Source of the DNA: Oceanococcus sp041619555
GTDB taxonomy: Bacteria; Pseudomonadota; Gammaproteobacteria; Nevskiales; Oceanococcaceae
NCBI GenBank assembly: GCA_041619555.1
Contig: JBFKDQ010000008.1
Coordinates: 1 to 64,000 of the forward strand
DNA: 64,000 nt
Reading direction: 5' to 3'
The translations under genes were made by a program, and so were the position numbers. The notes under the pieces are model-generated. The model made no database searches. It saw only the letters and a list, made by a program, of their open reading frames with translations, and had not been told where the DNA came from. Positions 26,786 through 35,990 of the stretch are shown piece after piece. Position 1 is the stretch's first letter. Each line of letters begins with the position of its first letter.

Positions 26786-28043
26786 GTTCAATTCTGCCCC
26801 CAATCGAGTCCGGCGTGACCAGCACAACGCCTCCGGCTGAAACCTCGAAGCGGTCACGGTCTTGCTCCAGATCATAGCCAATCTGTGTGCCATCCGGGAT
26901 CACGCAACCCGCATCGATGATCGCGCGGCGAACATGGCAGTTTCTGCCGATGCTGACATTCGGCAGGATCACGGATTCCTCGATCTGGGAATGGTGTTCA
27001 ATTTTGACGTTGGTGGATAGCAGCGAACGCAGAACCTCAGCCCCCGATACGATGCATCCCCCGGAAACCAGCGAATCCACCGCCATGCCCCGGCGACCAT
27101 CGTCATTGAACACGAACTTGGCCGGCGGGTACTGCTGCTGATGGGTCCAGATCGGCCACTGCCGGTCATACAGGTTCAGGGCCGGCGCCACGCTGACCAG
27201 TTCCAGGTTGGCCTCCCAGTAACTGTCGATCGTGCCGACATCCCGCCAGTAACCGGCACCGACATCATTGCGACCGAGGAAGGGAAAGGCATACGCCGCA
27301 TCGCCTTGATTCAGGGCCCGAGGCAGGATGTCCTTGCCGAAATCATGACTGGAATTCTCATTCCGGCTGTCCTCCTCCAGCACTCTGAGCAAATACTCGG
27401 CATTGAACACATAGACACCCATGGAAGCCAACGCGCGATCCGGTCTTCCCGGCATTGACGGCGGACGATTCGGTTTCTCCACAAAGCTCTCGATACGACA
27501 CTGCTCGCCCACGCTCAGCACACCGAAACTGCGCGCCTCGTCCAGACTGACATCGACACAGGCCACGGTGACGTCCGCCTCGTTCCGCGCGTGCATGCCG
27601 ATCATGGGACCGTAATCCATCTTGTAGATGTGATCGCCGCCCAGCACCAACACGCAGGAGGGCTGATACTCTCGAATGATTTCCAGATTCTGATACACCG
27701 CATCGGCGGTACCGCTGTACCAGGCCTCCCCCATGCGTTGCTGTGCCGGAAGCAATTCGATGAATTCATTGAACTCGCCACGCAGGAAGCCCCAGCCCTG
27801 ATGCAGGTGACGAATCAAGGGGTGGGCCATGTACTGGCTGACCACGCCAATTCTGCGGATATTGGAATTGAGACAGTTGGACAGGGGAAAGTCGATGATC
27901 CGGTATTTGCCCCCGAAAGGAACCGCGGGCTTGGCGCGATGACGGGTCATGCCACCCAGGCGCGTGCCCCGACCGCCGGCCAGGACCAGCGCCAGGGTGT
28001 CACGGGTGATCGCGCTGATGAAGCGTGGTGAAACTTCCTGCAT
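26775..28043 (-). CDS. glgC: Glucose-1-phosphate adenylyltransferase
   Basis: A 422-residue enzyme making ADP-glucose, the committed step of glycogen synthesis. VLAGGRGTRLGGMT is the nucleotide loop, followed by RAKPAVPFGGKYRIIDFPLSN. The glucose-1-phosphate region SFVEKPNRP and a C-terminal left-handed beta helix (SVILPNVSIGRNCHVRRAII) are visible. The ATG at 28043 has a GGGGGG run 7-8 bp upstream; an in-frame TTG at 28049 is less likely. It heads the minus-strand glgC-GH57-malQ operon, divergent from glgB across 80 bp. Confidence 0.96.
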   Translation of the reverse strand: MQEVSPRFISAITRDTLALVLAGGRGTRLGGMTRHRAKPAVPFGGKYRIIDFPLSNCLNSNIRRIGVVSQYMAHPLIRHLHQGWGFLRGEFNEFIELLPAQQRMGEAWYSGTADAVYQNLEIIREYQPSCVLVLGGDHIYKMDYGPMIGMHARNEADVTVACVDVSLDEARSFGVLSVGEQCRIESFVEKPNRPPSMPGRPDRALASMGVYVFNAEYLLRVLEEDSRNENSSHDFGKDILPRALNQGDAAYAFPFLGRNDVGAGYWRDVGTIDSYWEANLELVSVAPALNLYDRQWPIWTHQQQYPPAKFVFNDDGRRGMAVDSLVSGGCIVSGAEVLRSLLSTNVKIEHHSQIEESVILPNVSIGRNCHVRRAIIDAGCVIPDGTQIGYDLEQDRDRFEVSAGGVVLVTPDSIGGRIEHGG

Positions 28044-28123
28044 GAGCAAACCCCCCGATGCCTGCTGCTGATATTTTTAGCTTGCCCGTTCATATTGCAT
28101 GGGAAACGTGGGAGAGTGAAGCC

Positions 28124-30040
28124 ATGAGGGAGCAGCCTGCCATGTCGATTCATCACGGCACAACACATCTGGATGCAACGGCCTTGACCGCTTTCGGCGC
28201 CGGCCAGCATGTGCGCGCTTGGCAATTGCTCGGCGCCCATGTCTGCGAGCAGGACGGAGTTCGCGGAACACGATTCGCCACCTGGGCGCCCAATGCCCGG
28301 GCGGTGCGCGTGCTAGGCGACTTCAATCACTGGCAAGGTGGGCTGCATGCCATGCAGCCTGATCCCGACAGCGGGGTCTGGCAGCTGTTCGTTCCCGACC
28401 TGCGCGCTGGTCATCTGTACAAGTTCGAGATCACGGATGTCCATGGCCAACTGAAGCTGAAAACCGACCCCTACGGCCGTCAATTCGAGTGCCGCCCCGG
28501 CACTGCGGCCATCGTCACCGCTGCCAGCCAACATGTCTGGACCGATGCCGACTGGTTGGAGCGGCGCGGTGGCTGGCAATCCACCGCCCTGTCCATCTAC
28601 GAAGTCCATCTGGGCTCCTGGCAACGGCATGAGGACGGAGGTTTCTACAGCTACGCCGAACTGGCGGACAGCCTGATCCCGCATGTGCAGGCTCTGGGCT
28701 TTACCCACATCGAATTGCTGCCGGTCACCGAACATCCTCTGGACCAATCCTGGGGCTACCAGACCACCGGATACTTCGCACCGACCAGCCGCCACGGCAC
28801 CCCGGACGAATTCCGGTCCTTCATCAACCGTGCCCACGAAGCCGGCATCGGCGTGCTCCTGGACTGGGTGCCGGGTCACTTTCCACGTGACGAGCATGCC
28901 CTGGCCCGTTTTGACGGCACCGCGCTGTACGAACATGAAGGGATCGAGCGCGGCGAACATCCCGAGTGGGGCACCCTGGTTTTCAATTTCGGCCGCAACG
29001 AGGTCCGCAGCTTCCTGATTTCCAGTGCGCTCTACTGGCTGGAGGAATTCCATCTGGACGGCCTGCGCGTTGATGCCGTCGCCTCGATGCTGTACCTGGA
29101 TTACGCGCGCAAGCCGGGCCAGTGGCTACCCAATCGCCATGGCGGCCGCGAGAATCTGGAAGCCATTGATTTCTTGCGTGAACTCAACACGGTGACGCAT
29201 CGCGAATGCACCGGCAGCATCACCATCGCCGAGGAATCCACCGCCTGGCCACAGGTGAGTCGCCCCGTCTATCTCGGCGGCCTGGGCTTCACGATGAAAT
29301 GGAATATGGGCTGGATGCACGACACCCTGGATTACCTGGGGGCGGAACCCATCTACCGACAGTTCAACCATCAGGCTCTCACCTTCGGCATGATGTACGC
29401 CTATACGGAAAACTTCGTCCTGCCGTTCTCCCACGACGAGGTGGTGCACGGCAAACGTTCGCTGCTCGGTCGCATGCCGGGGGACGAATGGCAGCAATTC
29501 GCCAACTTGCGCCTGCTGCTCACTTATCAGTTCAGCTACCCCGGCAAGAAACTGCTGTTCATGGGCGCGGAACTGGCGAACCCCTGGGAGTGGAATGATG
29601 CGGTCGCCATGCCGCACTTTCTCGCCCAGGACCGCTCCCGCCAGGGCATCGCCGCCCTGCTCGCCGACCTCAATCACCTCTACCGCAAGGAACCGGCCCT
29701 GTTCGCGCGTGAATTCGAAACCGAAGGTTTCGCCTGGATTGACTGTCACGACGCCAGTCAGTCGGTGATCAGCTTTGAGCGCAAGGGCGCGGATCAAAAC
29801 CTCATCGTGGTGCTGAATTTCACCCCGGTGGTGCGCGAGAATTATCGCATCGGGGTTCATCATCCAGGCTCCTACAGGGAAATCCTCAACTCGGACGCCG
29901 CCGGCTATGGCGGCAGCAATGTCGGCAATCTCGGCCAGATCGAAAGCGAGCCGACACCCTGGATGGGACGGGATCACTCCCTGTGCCTGCGCCTGCCGCC
30001 GCTGGCAGCCCTGTGGCTCAAACCACTGCACCAAGACTGA
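28124..30040 (+). CDS. glgB: 1,4-alpha-glucan branching enzyme
   Basis: A 638-residue GH13 enzyme that introduces alpha-1,6 branches. An N-terminal CBM48-like module (TRFATWAPNARAVRVLGDFN) precedes the (beta/alpha)8 barrel. The nucleophile is in GLRVDAVASMLYLDY, the acid/base in IAEESTAWP and the stabilising Asp in FSHDEVVHGK. The ATG at 28124 has GGGAGAG about 7 bp upstream; a second ATG at 28142 is also possible. glgA follows after 3 bp. Confidence 0.96.
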   Translation: MREQPAMSIHHGTTHLDATALTAFGAGQHVRAWQLLGAHVCEQDGVRGTRFATWAPNARAVRVLGDFNHWQGGLHAMQPDPDSGVWQLFVPDLRAGHLYKFEITDVHGQLKLKTDPYGRQFECRPGTAAIVTAASQHVWTDADWLERRGGWQSTALSIYEVHLGSWQRHEDGGFYSYAELADSLIPHVQALGFTHIELLPVTEHPLDQSWGYQTTGYFAPTSRHGTPDEFRSFINRAHEAGIGVLLDWVPGHFPRDEHALARFDGTALYEHEGIERGEHPEWGTLVFNFGRNEVRSFLISSALYWLEEFHLDGLRVDAVASMLYLDYARKPGQWLPNRHGGRENLEAIDFLRELNTVTHRECTGSITIAEESTAWPQVSRPVYLGGLGFTMKWNMGWMHDTLDYLGAEPIYRQFNHQALTFGMMYAYTENFVLPFSHDEVVHGKRSLLGRMPGDEWQQFANLRLLLTYQFSYPGKKLLFMGAELANPWEWNDAVAMPHFLAQDRSRQGIAALLADLNHLYRKEPALFAREFETEGFAWIDCHDASQSVISFERKGADQNLIVVLNFTPVVRENYRIGVHHPGSYREILNSDAAGYGGSNVGNLGQIESEPTPWMGRDHSLCLRLPPLAALWLKPLHQD

Positions 30041-30043
30041 AGC

Positions 30044-31462
30044 ATGCGCATCCTGTTTGTCGCCAGCGAAGCCACCCCATGGATCAAAACCGGCGGCTTG
30101 GCCGATGTCTGCGGCAGCCTGCCCCGGGCATTGGCGGAGTTGGGTTGTGATGTGCGCCTGTTGTTGCCGGCTTACGGCGACATTCTGGCCCACGATCCGC
30201 AACTGCGCCCGGTGCGCGGCATCGACCTGCAGGCCCATGGCGCCCGCCTCCTCGAACCCAGCCAGCCGGGCGGCCCGTTGCGCACTTGGCTATGCGAGAT
30301 GCCCAGCATCAGCGACCGGCGTGGCAACCCCTACAGCGATGAGCAGGGCTGGGAATGGCAGGACAACTGGTATCGCTTCGGCGTCTTTTCGCGCATCGCC
30401 ACCGCCATTGCCGCCGGCCAGGCCGGCATCCGCTGGCGCCCTGATGTGGTCCATTGTCACGACTGGCAGACCGCACTGGTGCCACTGCACATGATGCTGC
30501 AGCGCCTGCGCCCGGCCAGCGTCTTCACCATCCACAATCTGCATTATCGCGGCCTGTGCGCGACCGATCGTCTCGGCGCTCTGGGCCTGCCGGGCTGGCT
30601 CAACCATCCCGAGGCGATGGAATTTCATGGCCAATTGGCGCTGATCAAAGGGGGGCTGGCTTTTGCCGATCGCATCACCACTGTCAGTCCGGGCTATGCC
30701 AGGGAGATCTGCAGTCCGGAGTTCGGCGAGGGCCTTGATGGCCTGCTGCGCCATCGCCAAAGCCATCTGTCGGGCATCCTCAACGGCATCGACGATGCGA
30801 CCTGGAATCCGGCAGTCGACCCCTACATCGCCACGCACTACGACCGCCATGAACTGCGGGGCAAGATCGAGTGCAAGCGGCAGTTGCAGCAGGAACTGGG
30901 ACTGGCGGCAACGTCCACGGCGCCTTTGTTCGGGGTAATTTCCCGCCTGGTACCGCAAAAAGGCATTGATTTGGTGCTGGCTGCATTGCCCGATCTGCTG
31001 GACCGTGGCGCCCAACTGGCCGTGCTGGGCAGCGGGGAGACGGCCCTGCAGGCCGAACTTGCCGGATTCGCCAGCGCCCATCCCGATCGGGTCGCCGTGC
31101 GCTTTCATTTCGATGAAGGCCTGGCCCATCGCATCGAAGCCGGCGCCGACCTGTTCCTGATGCCGTCGCGCTTCGAGCCCTGTGGCCTGAATCAGATGTA
31201 CAGCCAGCGCTATGGCACGCTGCCCATCGTGCACCGGACCGGCGGTCTGGCCGACAGTGTCGACCCTCAATGCGGCTTTCTCTTCGATGGTCCGGCCGCG
31301 GTCGATGGCCTGCTCGGCGCCGCCCATCATGCACTGGATGTCTTCGCCGATCCGGTCGCCTGGCGCACGCGGCAACATGCCGCCATGGCGCGTGATTTCA
31401 GCTGGCGCCACAGCGCCCAAGCCTATCTCGAGTGTTATCAGGCCGCCCGTCAAAACAAGTGA
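30044..31462 (+). CDS. glgA: Glycogen synthase (ADP-glucose type)
   Basis: A 472-residue GT5 glucosyltransferase. The ADP-glucose lysine motif is ASEATPWIKTGGLADV at the N-terminus. VVHCHDWQTALVP, FTIHNLHYRG and the C-terminal ISRLVPQKGID and MPSRFEPCGLNQMY segments are conserved. It extends alpha-1,4 chains from ADP-glucose made by GlgC. It begins 3 bp after glgB, so the genes are an operon and probably coupled. Confidence 0.96.
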   Translation: MRILFVASEATPWIKTGGLADVCGSLPRALAELGCDVRLLLPAYGDILAHDPQLRPVRGIDLQAHGARLLEPSQPGGPLRTWLCEMPSISDRRGNPYSDEQGWEWQDNWYRFGVFSRIATAIAAGQAGIRWRPDVVHCHDWQTALVPLHMMLQRLRPASVFTIHNLHYRGLCATDRLGALGLPGWLNHPEAMEFHGQLALIKGGLAFADRITTVSPGYAREICSPEFGEGLDGLLRHRQSHLSGILNGIDDATWNPAVDPYIATHYDRHELRGKIECKRQLQQELGLAATSTAPLFGVISRLVPQKGIDLVLAALPDLLDRGAQLAVLGSGETALQAELAGFASAHPDRVAVRFHFDEGLAHRIEAGADLFLMPSRFEPCGLNQMYSQRYGTLPIVHRTGGLADSVDPQCGFLFDGPAAVDGLLGAAHHALDVFADPVAWRTRQHAAMARDFSWRHSAQAYLECYQAARQNK

Positions 31463-31527
31463 TTTTTCCGATCTGCCGCGTTAAGGTGCGGCAACGCCTA
31501 ACTCCGTGATTCCCAAAGGTAACGATC

Positions 31528-34500
31528 ATGACTCCCACTCCTTCCTGGCGTGAGCTTGAGCAACGTCTCGAGTCTTTCTATCAGCAGGTCAGCGGGATCA
31601 TTCTGGCGCGTCAGCACCCGATCTCCGGCCTGCTGCCGGCCAGCACCGCCATCACCGCGCATGGCGACTACACCGATGCCTGGGTGCGAGACAATGTCTA
31701 TTCCATCCTCGCCGCCTGGGGACTGGCCCTGGCCTACCGCCGGGTCGACGAAAGCAGCGGCCGCACCGTCCTGCTGGAACAGAGCGTGGTCAAGCTGATG
31801 CGCGGCCTGCTGGTGGCGATGATGCGTCAGTCCGACAAGGTCGAAGCATTCAAGCGCAGCCAGAACCCGGCCGACGCCTTGCATGCGAAGTACGACACCG
31901 GCACCGGGCTGCCCGTGGTCGGCGACCATGAGTGGGGCCATCTGCAGCTCGACGCCACCTCGCTGTTCCTGCTCTGCCTTGCGCAGATGAGCGCATCTGG
32001 GCTGCGCATCATTTTCACCCTGGACGAAGTCAATTTCGTGCAGAATCTCGTCCATTACATCAGCCGGGCGTATCGCACGCCGGACTATGGGATCTGGGAG
32101 CGCGGCCACAAGATCAACCGTGGCGAAGTGGAGCTCAACTCCAGTTCGGTCGGCATGGCCAAGGCCGCGCTGGAAGCCCTCGATGGCTTCAACCTGTTCG
32201 GCCCGGGCGGCGGCGCCGAGTCGGTGATTCATGTGGTGCCAGACGAGATCGCCCGCGCCCGCATCACCCTGCAATCCCAGCTGCCGCGCGAATCCCTGTC
32301 CAAGGAAGTCGATGCCGCCACGCTCAGCGTAATCGGCTTTCCTGCCTTTGCGATTCATGATGCCGGTCTGGTGGCCAGCACCGAAGCCGAAATCATCACC
32401 AAGCTTGCCGGCCGTTTCGGCTGCAAGCGCTTCCTGCGTGACGGGCATCAGACCGCCCTGGAGGACGAAGGCCGCCTGCACTATGAACCCGATGAACTCA
32501 AGCGCTTCGAGCACATCGAATGCGAATGGCCGTTGTTCTTCACCTATCTGATGCTCAACGCCCAGTTTCGCGGTGATCACGACAGCGCAAGCCGCTATCG
32601 CAAGAAGCTTGAAGCCCTGACCGTCGACGTGGACGGCTGGCCCATGCTGCCGGAAATTTACCGCGTGTCGGCAGACAAGGTGGATGCGGAAAAAGCCAAT
32701 CCTGGCAGTCAGGAGCGCGAGCCGAACGAAAACGTCCCTCTGGTCTGGGCGCAAAGTCTGTATCTGCTCGGCGGGATGCTGGATGAAGGCGTGCTGGACG
32801 TGGCCGATCTTGACCCGCTGGGCCGGCGTCTGAATATCGGCCACGCCCGCCGGCGGCGCGTCCAGATCGCCCTTCTGGCCGAGGACGAAGCGGTGCGTGA
32901 GCGGCTGGCCGCCCACGGCATCAACGCACAGACACCCGATGAACTGAGCCCCCTGCAGGTCCATCCCGCGCATCAGCTGGCGCAAGCCTTCTGCAGTCTC
33001 GGCGCCAATGCCCGCCTGAACCTCAGTGGTCGCCCAATGTGCCATCTGCGCGGCCTGGCCACGGCCTATCTATACGAGACCGACACGTCCCGTCATCTGT
33101 TTCTGCCCCAGTTCATGGATCGGCGCGATTTCTACCTGCCACGGGACAGCCGCATGCTGGTTCAGCGCCTGCGCATGGAGCTGGCCTATCTGTACACCCA
33201 TTGGTTCGCGCCGGGACGACCGCTGCTGAGTTTTCTCGTCACCGAAGCCATGCTCGACGACGCCGGCAGCCAGGCCCTGCTGGAGCTGATGGAAGAGCTG
33301 CGTGAGGGCGATACCAATGGCATTCCCGTCCAGTTGGGGCGCATTGCCGAATTCATTACCAGCACCGGTCGACGCAGCATTCCCGGCATGTCCGACGAAG
33401 CCTTCCTGGCGATGGAGCGTGACAACACGCAGGAGGAGCGGCCAGGTTTTCTGGTGCTGCCGCTGGATGCATTCGCCGTGCAGCCGCTGCCCATGCTGGA
33501 ACATCAGCAGCGTAGCGGCTGGGATGACCAGCGCCTGAAGGATGAGCTCGCCCGCAACCCCAATATTTATGCGCAGTTTGCCGCCCTGCAAGCGCTGATC
33601 CAGCGTTATGGACTGACGGCGCCAAGTGGCCTGAACAGCCCGGCGGGTGACATCACCAGCCTGGGCGATCTGGTGGAGGAGATCTATGTGCGCGCGGGCG
33701 ACCTGGGGTGCTGGGATCTGTTGCGCCTGACCGCGGATCTGCTGGGACTCCACGACATCGACCTGGAAGGTGCGGCGACAGAACTGTTCGTGCGCCACAT
33801 CGGCCTGAATCCCGGCCCCAGTTACACCCAGGCCTCGACCCTGCGAACCCCGGTCAGCGCCGAGGTGCTGCTGGAGCACATCCGCGTGGCGAATCAGGAA
33901 GATCCGCGCTCGCGCGCCCTGATTGCCGAACTGATCATCCATCTTGGCCTTCTGATCCGTGAGCAGACCCTGCTTTTTGCCAACATGCGGACGGTGCGTC
34001 TGGGGCACATCCTGCGTCTGATGATCGGGCGGCTGGCACGCCAGGACAAGCTTGCACCGGAGGCTGCATTCGAAGCACTGTTCCGGCAAGCCCCGCACGC
34101 CGTTCATACGGCCCTGCGCGAATCCCTCGCGCAGATTGCCGCCGCCGGCCGGATCAAGCTGCAGATCGAAACCGATTCCGCAGACCAGCCTCTACGGTTT
34201 GCGCCCAACTCGGATCCCGCGCGCTTTGGCGGCGCCAGAAACTGGCGTGACTGGCGCCGCCATCTCGGCGTGGGCGGTTGTGAAGGGCGTACGTTTCACG
34301 CCGCGGTGCATGATCTGCTGGGACACTGCGACGGCCTGGTCATCGGGGATGCGTCCAAGCACAGCCGCAGGCTGGATCCCGGCCTGCGGGCGGAAATGAC
34401 CCGTGAAGAACAGGCCTTCGCGCTGCGCGTCGATCATTTGCTCAATGCCATCCAGGATCCACTCTACCGGCAATTGAGCGTCGAGGCGCTGAGCACCCTG

Positions 34501-34725
34501 GCCGCGATGCTGAGCGCCCGTCCCGACTGGCATTTTGCCGGCGACCTCAAGATCGACAAACTGCTCGATCGTGCCGCTCGGGAAGCCTGGCGCGCCGATC
34601 CTGGCGAGGCAGCGGGCGAGACCGAGCGCGAGCGGGCCTGGCACGCTTTCGAGCAGCGCCCCCCGCACAGCGTGGCCAACAGCATCGTCGCCGCCGTGGT
34701 GAAGCTGCAGGCCCTGCCGGCCTGA
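31528..34725 (+). CDS. GH15 / phosphorylase kinase alpha-beta-like protein
   Basis: A 1065-residue cytoplasmic protein. The first 450 residues look like an (alpha/alpha)6 glucoamylase-type barrel of the GH15 superfamily, with HGDYTDAWVRDNVYSILAAWGLA as the sugar-site segment and WGHLQLDATSLFLL. The C-terminal half resembles the regulatory alpha/beta subunits of eukaryotic phosphorylase kinase (GLLIREQTLLFANMRTVRLG). No protein kinase domain occurs here. The ATG has AAAGGT 7-8 bp upstream. Position right after glgA suggests a role in glycogen turnover or its regulation; whether it hydrolyses glucan is unknown. Confidence 0.85.
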   Translation: MTPTPSWRELEQRLESFYQQVSGIILARQHPISGLLPASTAITAHGDYTDAWVRDNVYSILAAWGLALAYRRVDESSGRTVLLEQSVVKLMRGLLVAMMRQSDKVEAFKRSQNPADALHAKYDTGTGLPVVGDHEWGHLQLDATSLFLLCLAQMSASGLRIIFTLDEVNFVQNLVHYISRAYRTPDYGIWERGHKINRGEVELNSSSVGMAKAALEALDGFNLFGPGGGAESVIHVVPDEIARARITLQSQLPRESLSKEVDAATLSVIGFPAFAIHDAGLVASTEAEIITKLAGRFGCKRFLRDGHQTALEDEGRLHYEPDELKRFEHIECEWPLFFTYLMLNAQFRGDHDSASRYRKKLEALTVDVDGWPMLPEIYRVSADKVDAEKANPGSQEREPNENVPLVWAQSLYLLGGMLDEGVLDVADLDPLGRRLNIGHARRRRVQIALLAEDEAVRERLAAHGINAQTPDELSPLQVHPAHQLAQAFCSLGANARLNLSGRPMCHLRGLATAYLYETDTSRHLFLPQFMDRRDFYLPRDSRMLVQRLRMELAYLYTHWFAPGRPLLSFLVTEAMLDDAGSQALLELMEELREGDTNGIPVQLGRIAEFITSTGRRSIPGMSDEAFLAMERDNTQEERPGFLVLPLDAFAVQPLPMLEHQQRSGWDDQRLKDELARNPNIYAQFAALQALIQRYGLTAPSGLNSPAGDITSLGDLVEEIYVRAGDLGCWDLLRLTADLLGLHDIDLEGAATELFVRHIGLNPGPSYTQASTLRTPVSAEVLLEHIRVANQEDPRSRALIAELIIHLGLLIREQTLLFANMRTVRLGHILRLMIGRLARQDKLAPEAAFEALFRQAPHAVHTALRESLAQIAAAGRIKLQIETDSADQPLRFAPNSDPARFGGARNWRDWRRHLGVGGCEGRTFHAAVHDLLGHCDGLVIGDASKHSRRLDPGLRAEMTREEQAFALRVDHLLNAIQDPLYRQLSVEALSTLAAMLSARPDWHFAGDLKIDKLLDRAAREAWRADPGEAAGETERERAWHAFEQRPPHSVANSIVAAVVKLQALPA

Positions 34726-34742
34726 GATCGGCCAATGGCCAG

Positions 34743-34763
34743 CAGCCGCCTGAACGGCGGCTG
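34743..34763. terminator. Hairpin between convergent GH15-like and GST genes
   Basis: CAGCCGCC-TGAAC-GGCGGCTG, an 8 bp perfect stem with a 5-base loop 18 bp after the GH15-like stop. It lacks a T tract, but its place between convergent genes suggests a two-way terminator or mRNA 3' end. Confidence 0.45.
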
Positions 34764-34791
34764 ACCGACCAAGAGGTGGCTCACGCGGAAT

Positions 34792-35463
34792 TCAGGCCAA
34801 CGGCGAGACGTAGCCCATCTGCTTGAGCGCCGCCAGTTCGGCCGGCAAGACCTCGCCGACCGCCGGCAACTGCATGAAGCGCCGCACGAAGTCGGCGAGC
34901 GCCGGAAATTCTGCCGGAATCACGTCGCCACAATGCTGCAATGCGATCAGCATCCCGCCGACGGCCAGATCGGCAATGCAGGGCTGTTCCGCAACCAACC
35001 ACCGTCCCTGACGCACATGCTTCTCCAGGAAGCCGTAGATCGCGGGCAGCTCGGTGCCACGCGCCTTGTCGATATCGGTCTGCAGCGGCTCACGCGGAAA
35101 CAGCCGACCGGCCAGCACCACCTCGGCAAACAGATGGCCGCCGATGACCGGCACCAGCTGACCGTCTGCATATTCCTCCCACCACAACGCGCGGGTAAAT
35201 CCCTGCGCATCCTCCGGCAACAAGACCTGTCCACCGAGAAAACGCACCGCGTAATGCAGGATCACCGTGGAATCGGCAAGGCCCAGATCCCCGTGCTGCA
35301 GCGCGGGGATTTTCCCAAGCGGGCTGGCCGCACGGAAAACCTCATCGCCGCCCCCCGGTGGCAAGGGCCGCAACGCGTGCTCGATGCCGGCGAAATGCAG
35401 CAGCAGACGCGCCTTGCGTACATAAGGCGAGAGCGGATGCCCCATCAGGATCGGCGTACTCAT
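34792..35463 (-). CDS. Glutathione S-transferase family protein
   Basis: A 223-residue two-domain GST. The thioredoxin-fold N-domain starts LMGHPLSPYVRKARLLLHFAG and has the cis-Pro and glutathione-binding region KIPALQHGDLGLADSTVILHY. The C-terminal helical domain has QPCIADLAVGGML. The start overlaps the stop of the VOC gene by 4 bp (ATGA). The paired VOC and GST suggest joint handling of an electrophile, but no substrate is indicated. Confidence 0.93.
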   Translation of the reverse strand: MSTPILMGHPLSPYVRKARLLLHFAGIEHALRPLPPGGGDEVFRAASPLGKIPALQHGDLGLADSTVILHYAVRFLGGQVLLPEDAQGFTRALWWEEYADGQLVPVIGGHLFAEVVLAGRLFPREPLQTDIDKARGTELPAIYGFLEKHVRQGRWLVAEQPCIADLAVGGMLIALQHCGDVIPAEFPALADFVRRFMQLPAVGEVLPAELAALKQMGYVSPLA

Positions 35464-35840
35464 GCCTTGTTCTCGTAGCAGAAGACATTGAGCTTGTTCC
35501 CATCGAGGTCGCGAAAATACGCGGCATGAAAGTCCCCACCGCGGTGACCCGGGGCGCCTTCATCCGCTGCGCCAAGCTCCAGGGCCCGGGCATGCAGCGC
35601 CTGCACCTGGGCCGGGTCTTGCACCGCCAGCGCAACCATCACGCCGTTGCCCACAGTCGCGGCCTGCTCATCATACGGCTTGCACACACACAGCGCCGGC
35701 CGCGCCGGGTCCCGGCCCCAGACGATGAAATTCTCGCCGAACTCCATCATTCGACTGGCTCCGATCTCGGCCAGCAAGGCATCATAGAAGGCCGCAGCCC
35801 GTGGCAGGTCATTGCTCCCCAGCGTGACATATCCAATCAC
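35460..35840 (-). CDS. VOC family (glyoxalase-like) protein
   Basis: A 126-residue VOC module starting at a GTG at 35840, which has GGGGGAGA 6 bp upstream, a strong site. IGYVTLGSNDLPRAAAFYDALL is the family start, with Thr replacing the usual first metal His. The second half has AYFRDLDGNKLNVFCYE. Its stop overlaps the GST start (ATGA), so it is the first gene of a two-gene operon. Confidence 0.88.
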   Translation of the reverse strand: MIGYVTLGSNDLPRAAAFYDALLAEIGASRMMEFGENFIVWGRDPARPALCVCKPYDEQAATVGNGVMVALAVQDPAQVQALHARALELGAADEGAPGHRGGDFHAAYFRDLDGNKLNVFCYENKA

Positions 35841-35990
35841 TTGATCTCCCCCTCTTGATGGTGTCTGGGGACTCTACGCAGCCGCCCGCCAGCTTGGCAA
35901 GGCGCGCCATCTTTCCTCCGGCAGAAAACCGACCGAACAGAACAAACGGTGTCTCGATGTAGGCTGCGATAGACTTTCAGGCCAAGGTTC

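Noticed and set aside
31498..33045. 515-codon minus-strand frame opposite the GH15-like gene
   Set aside because: Antisense to a strongly supported protein, no motif, no Shine-Dalgarno.
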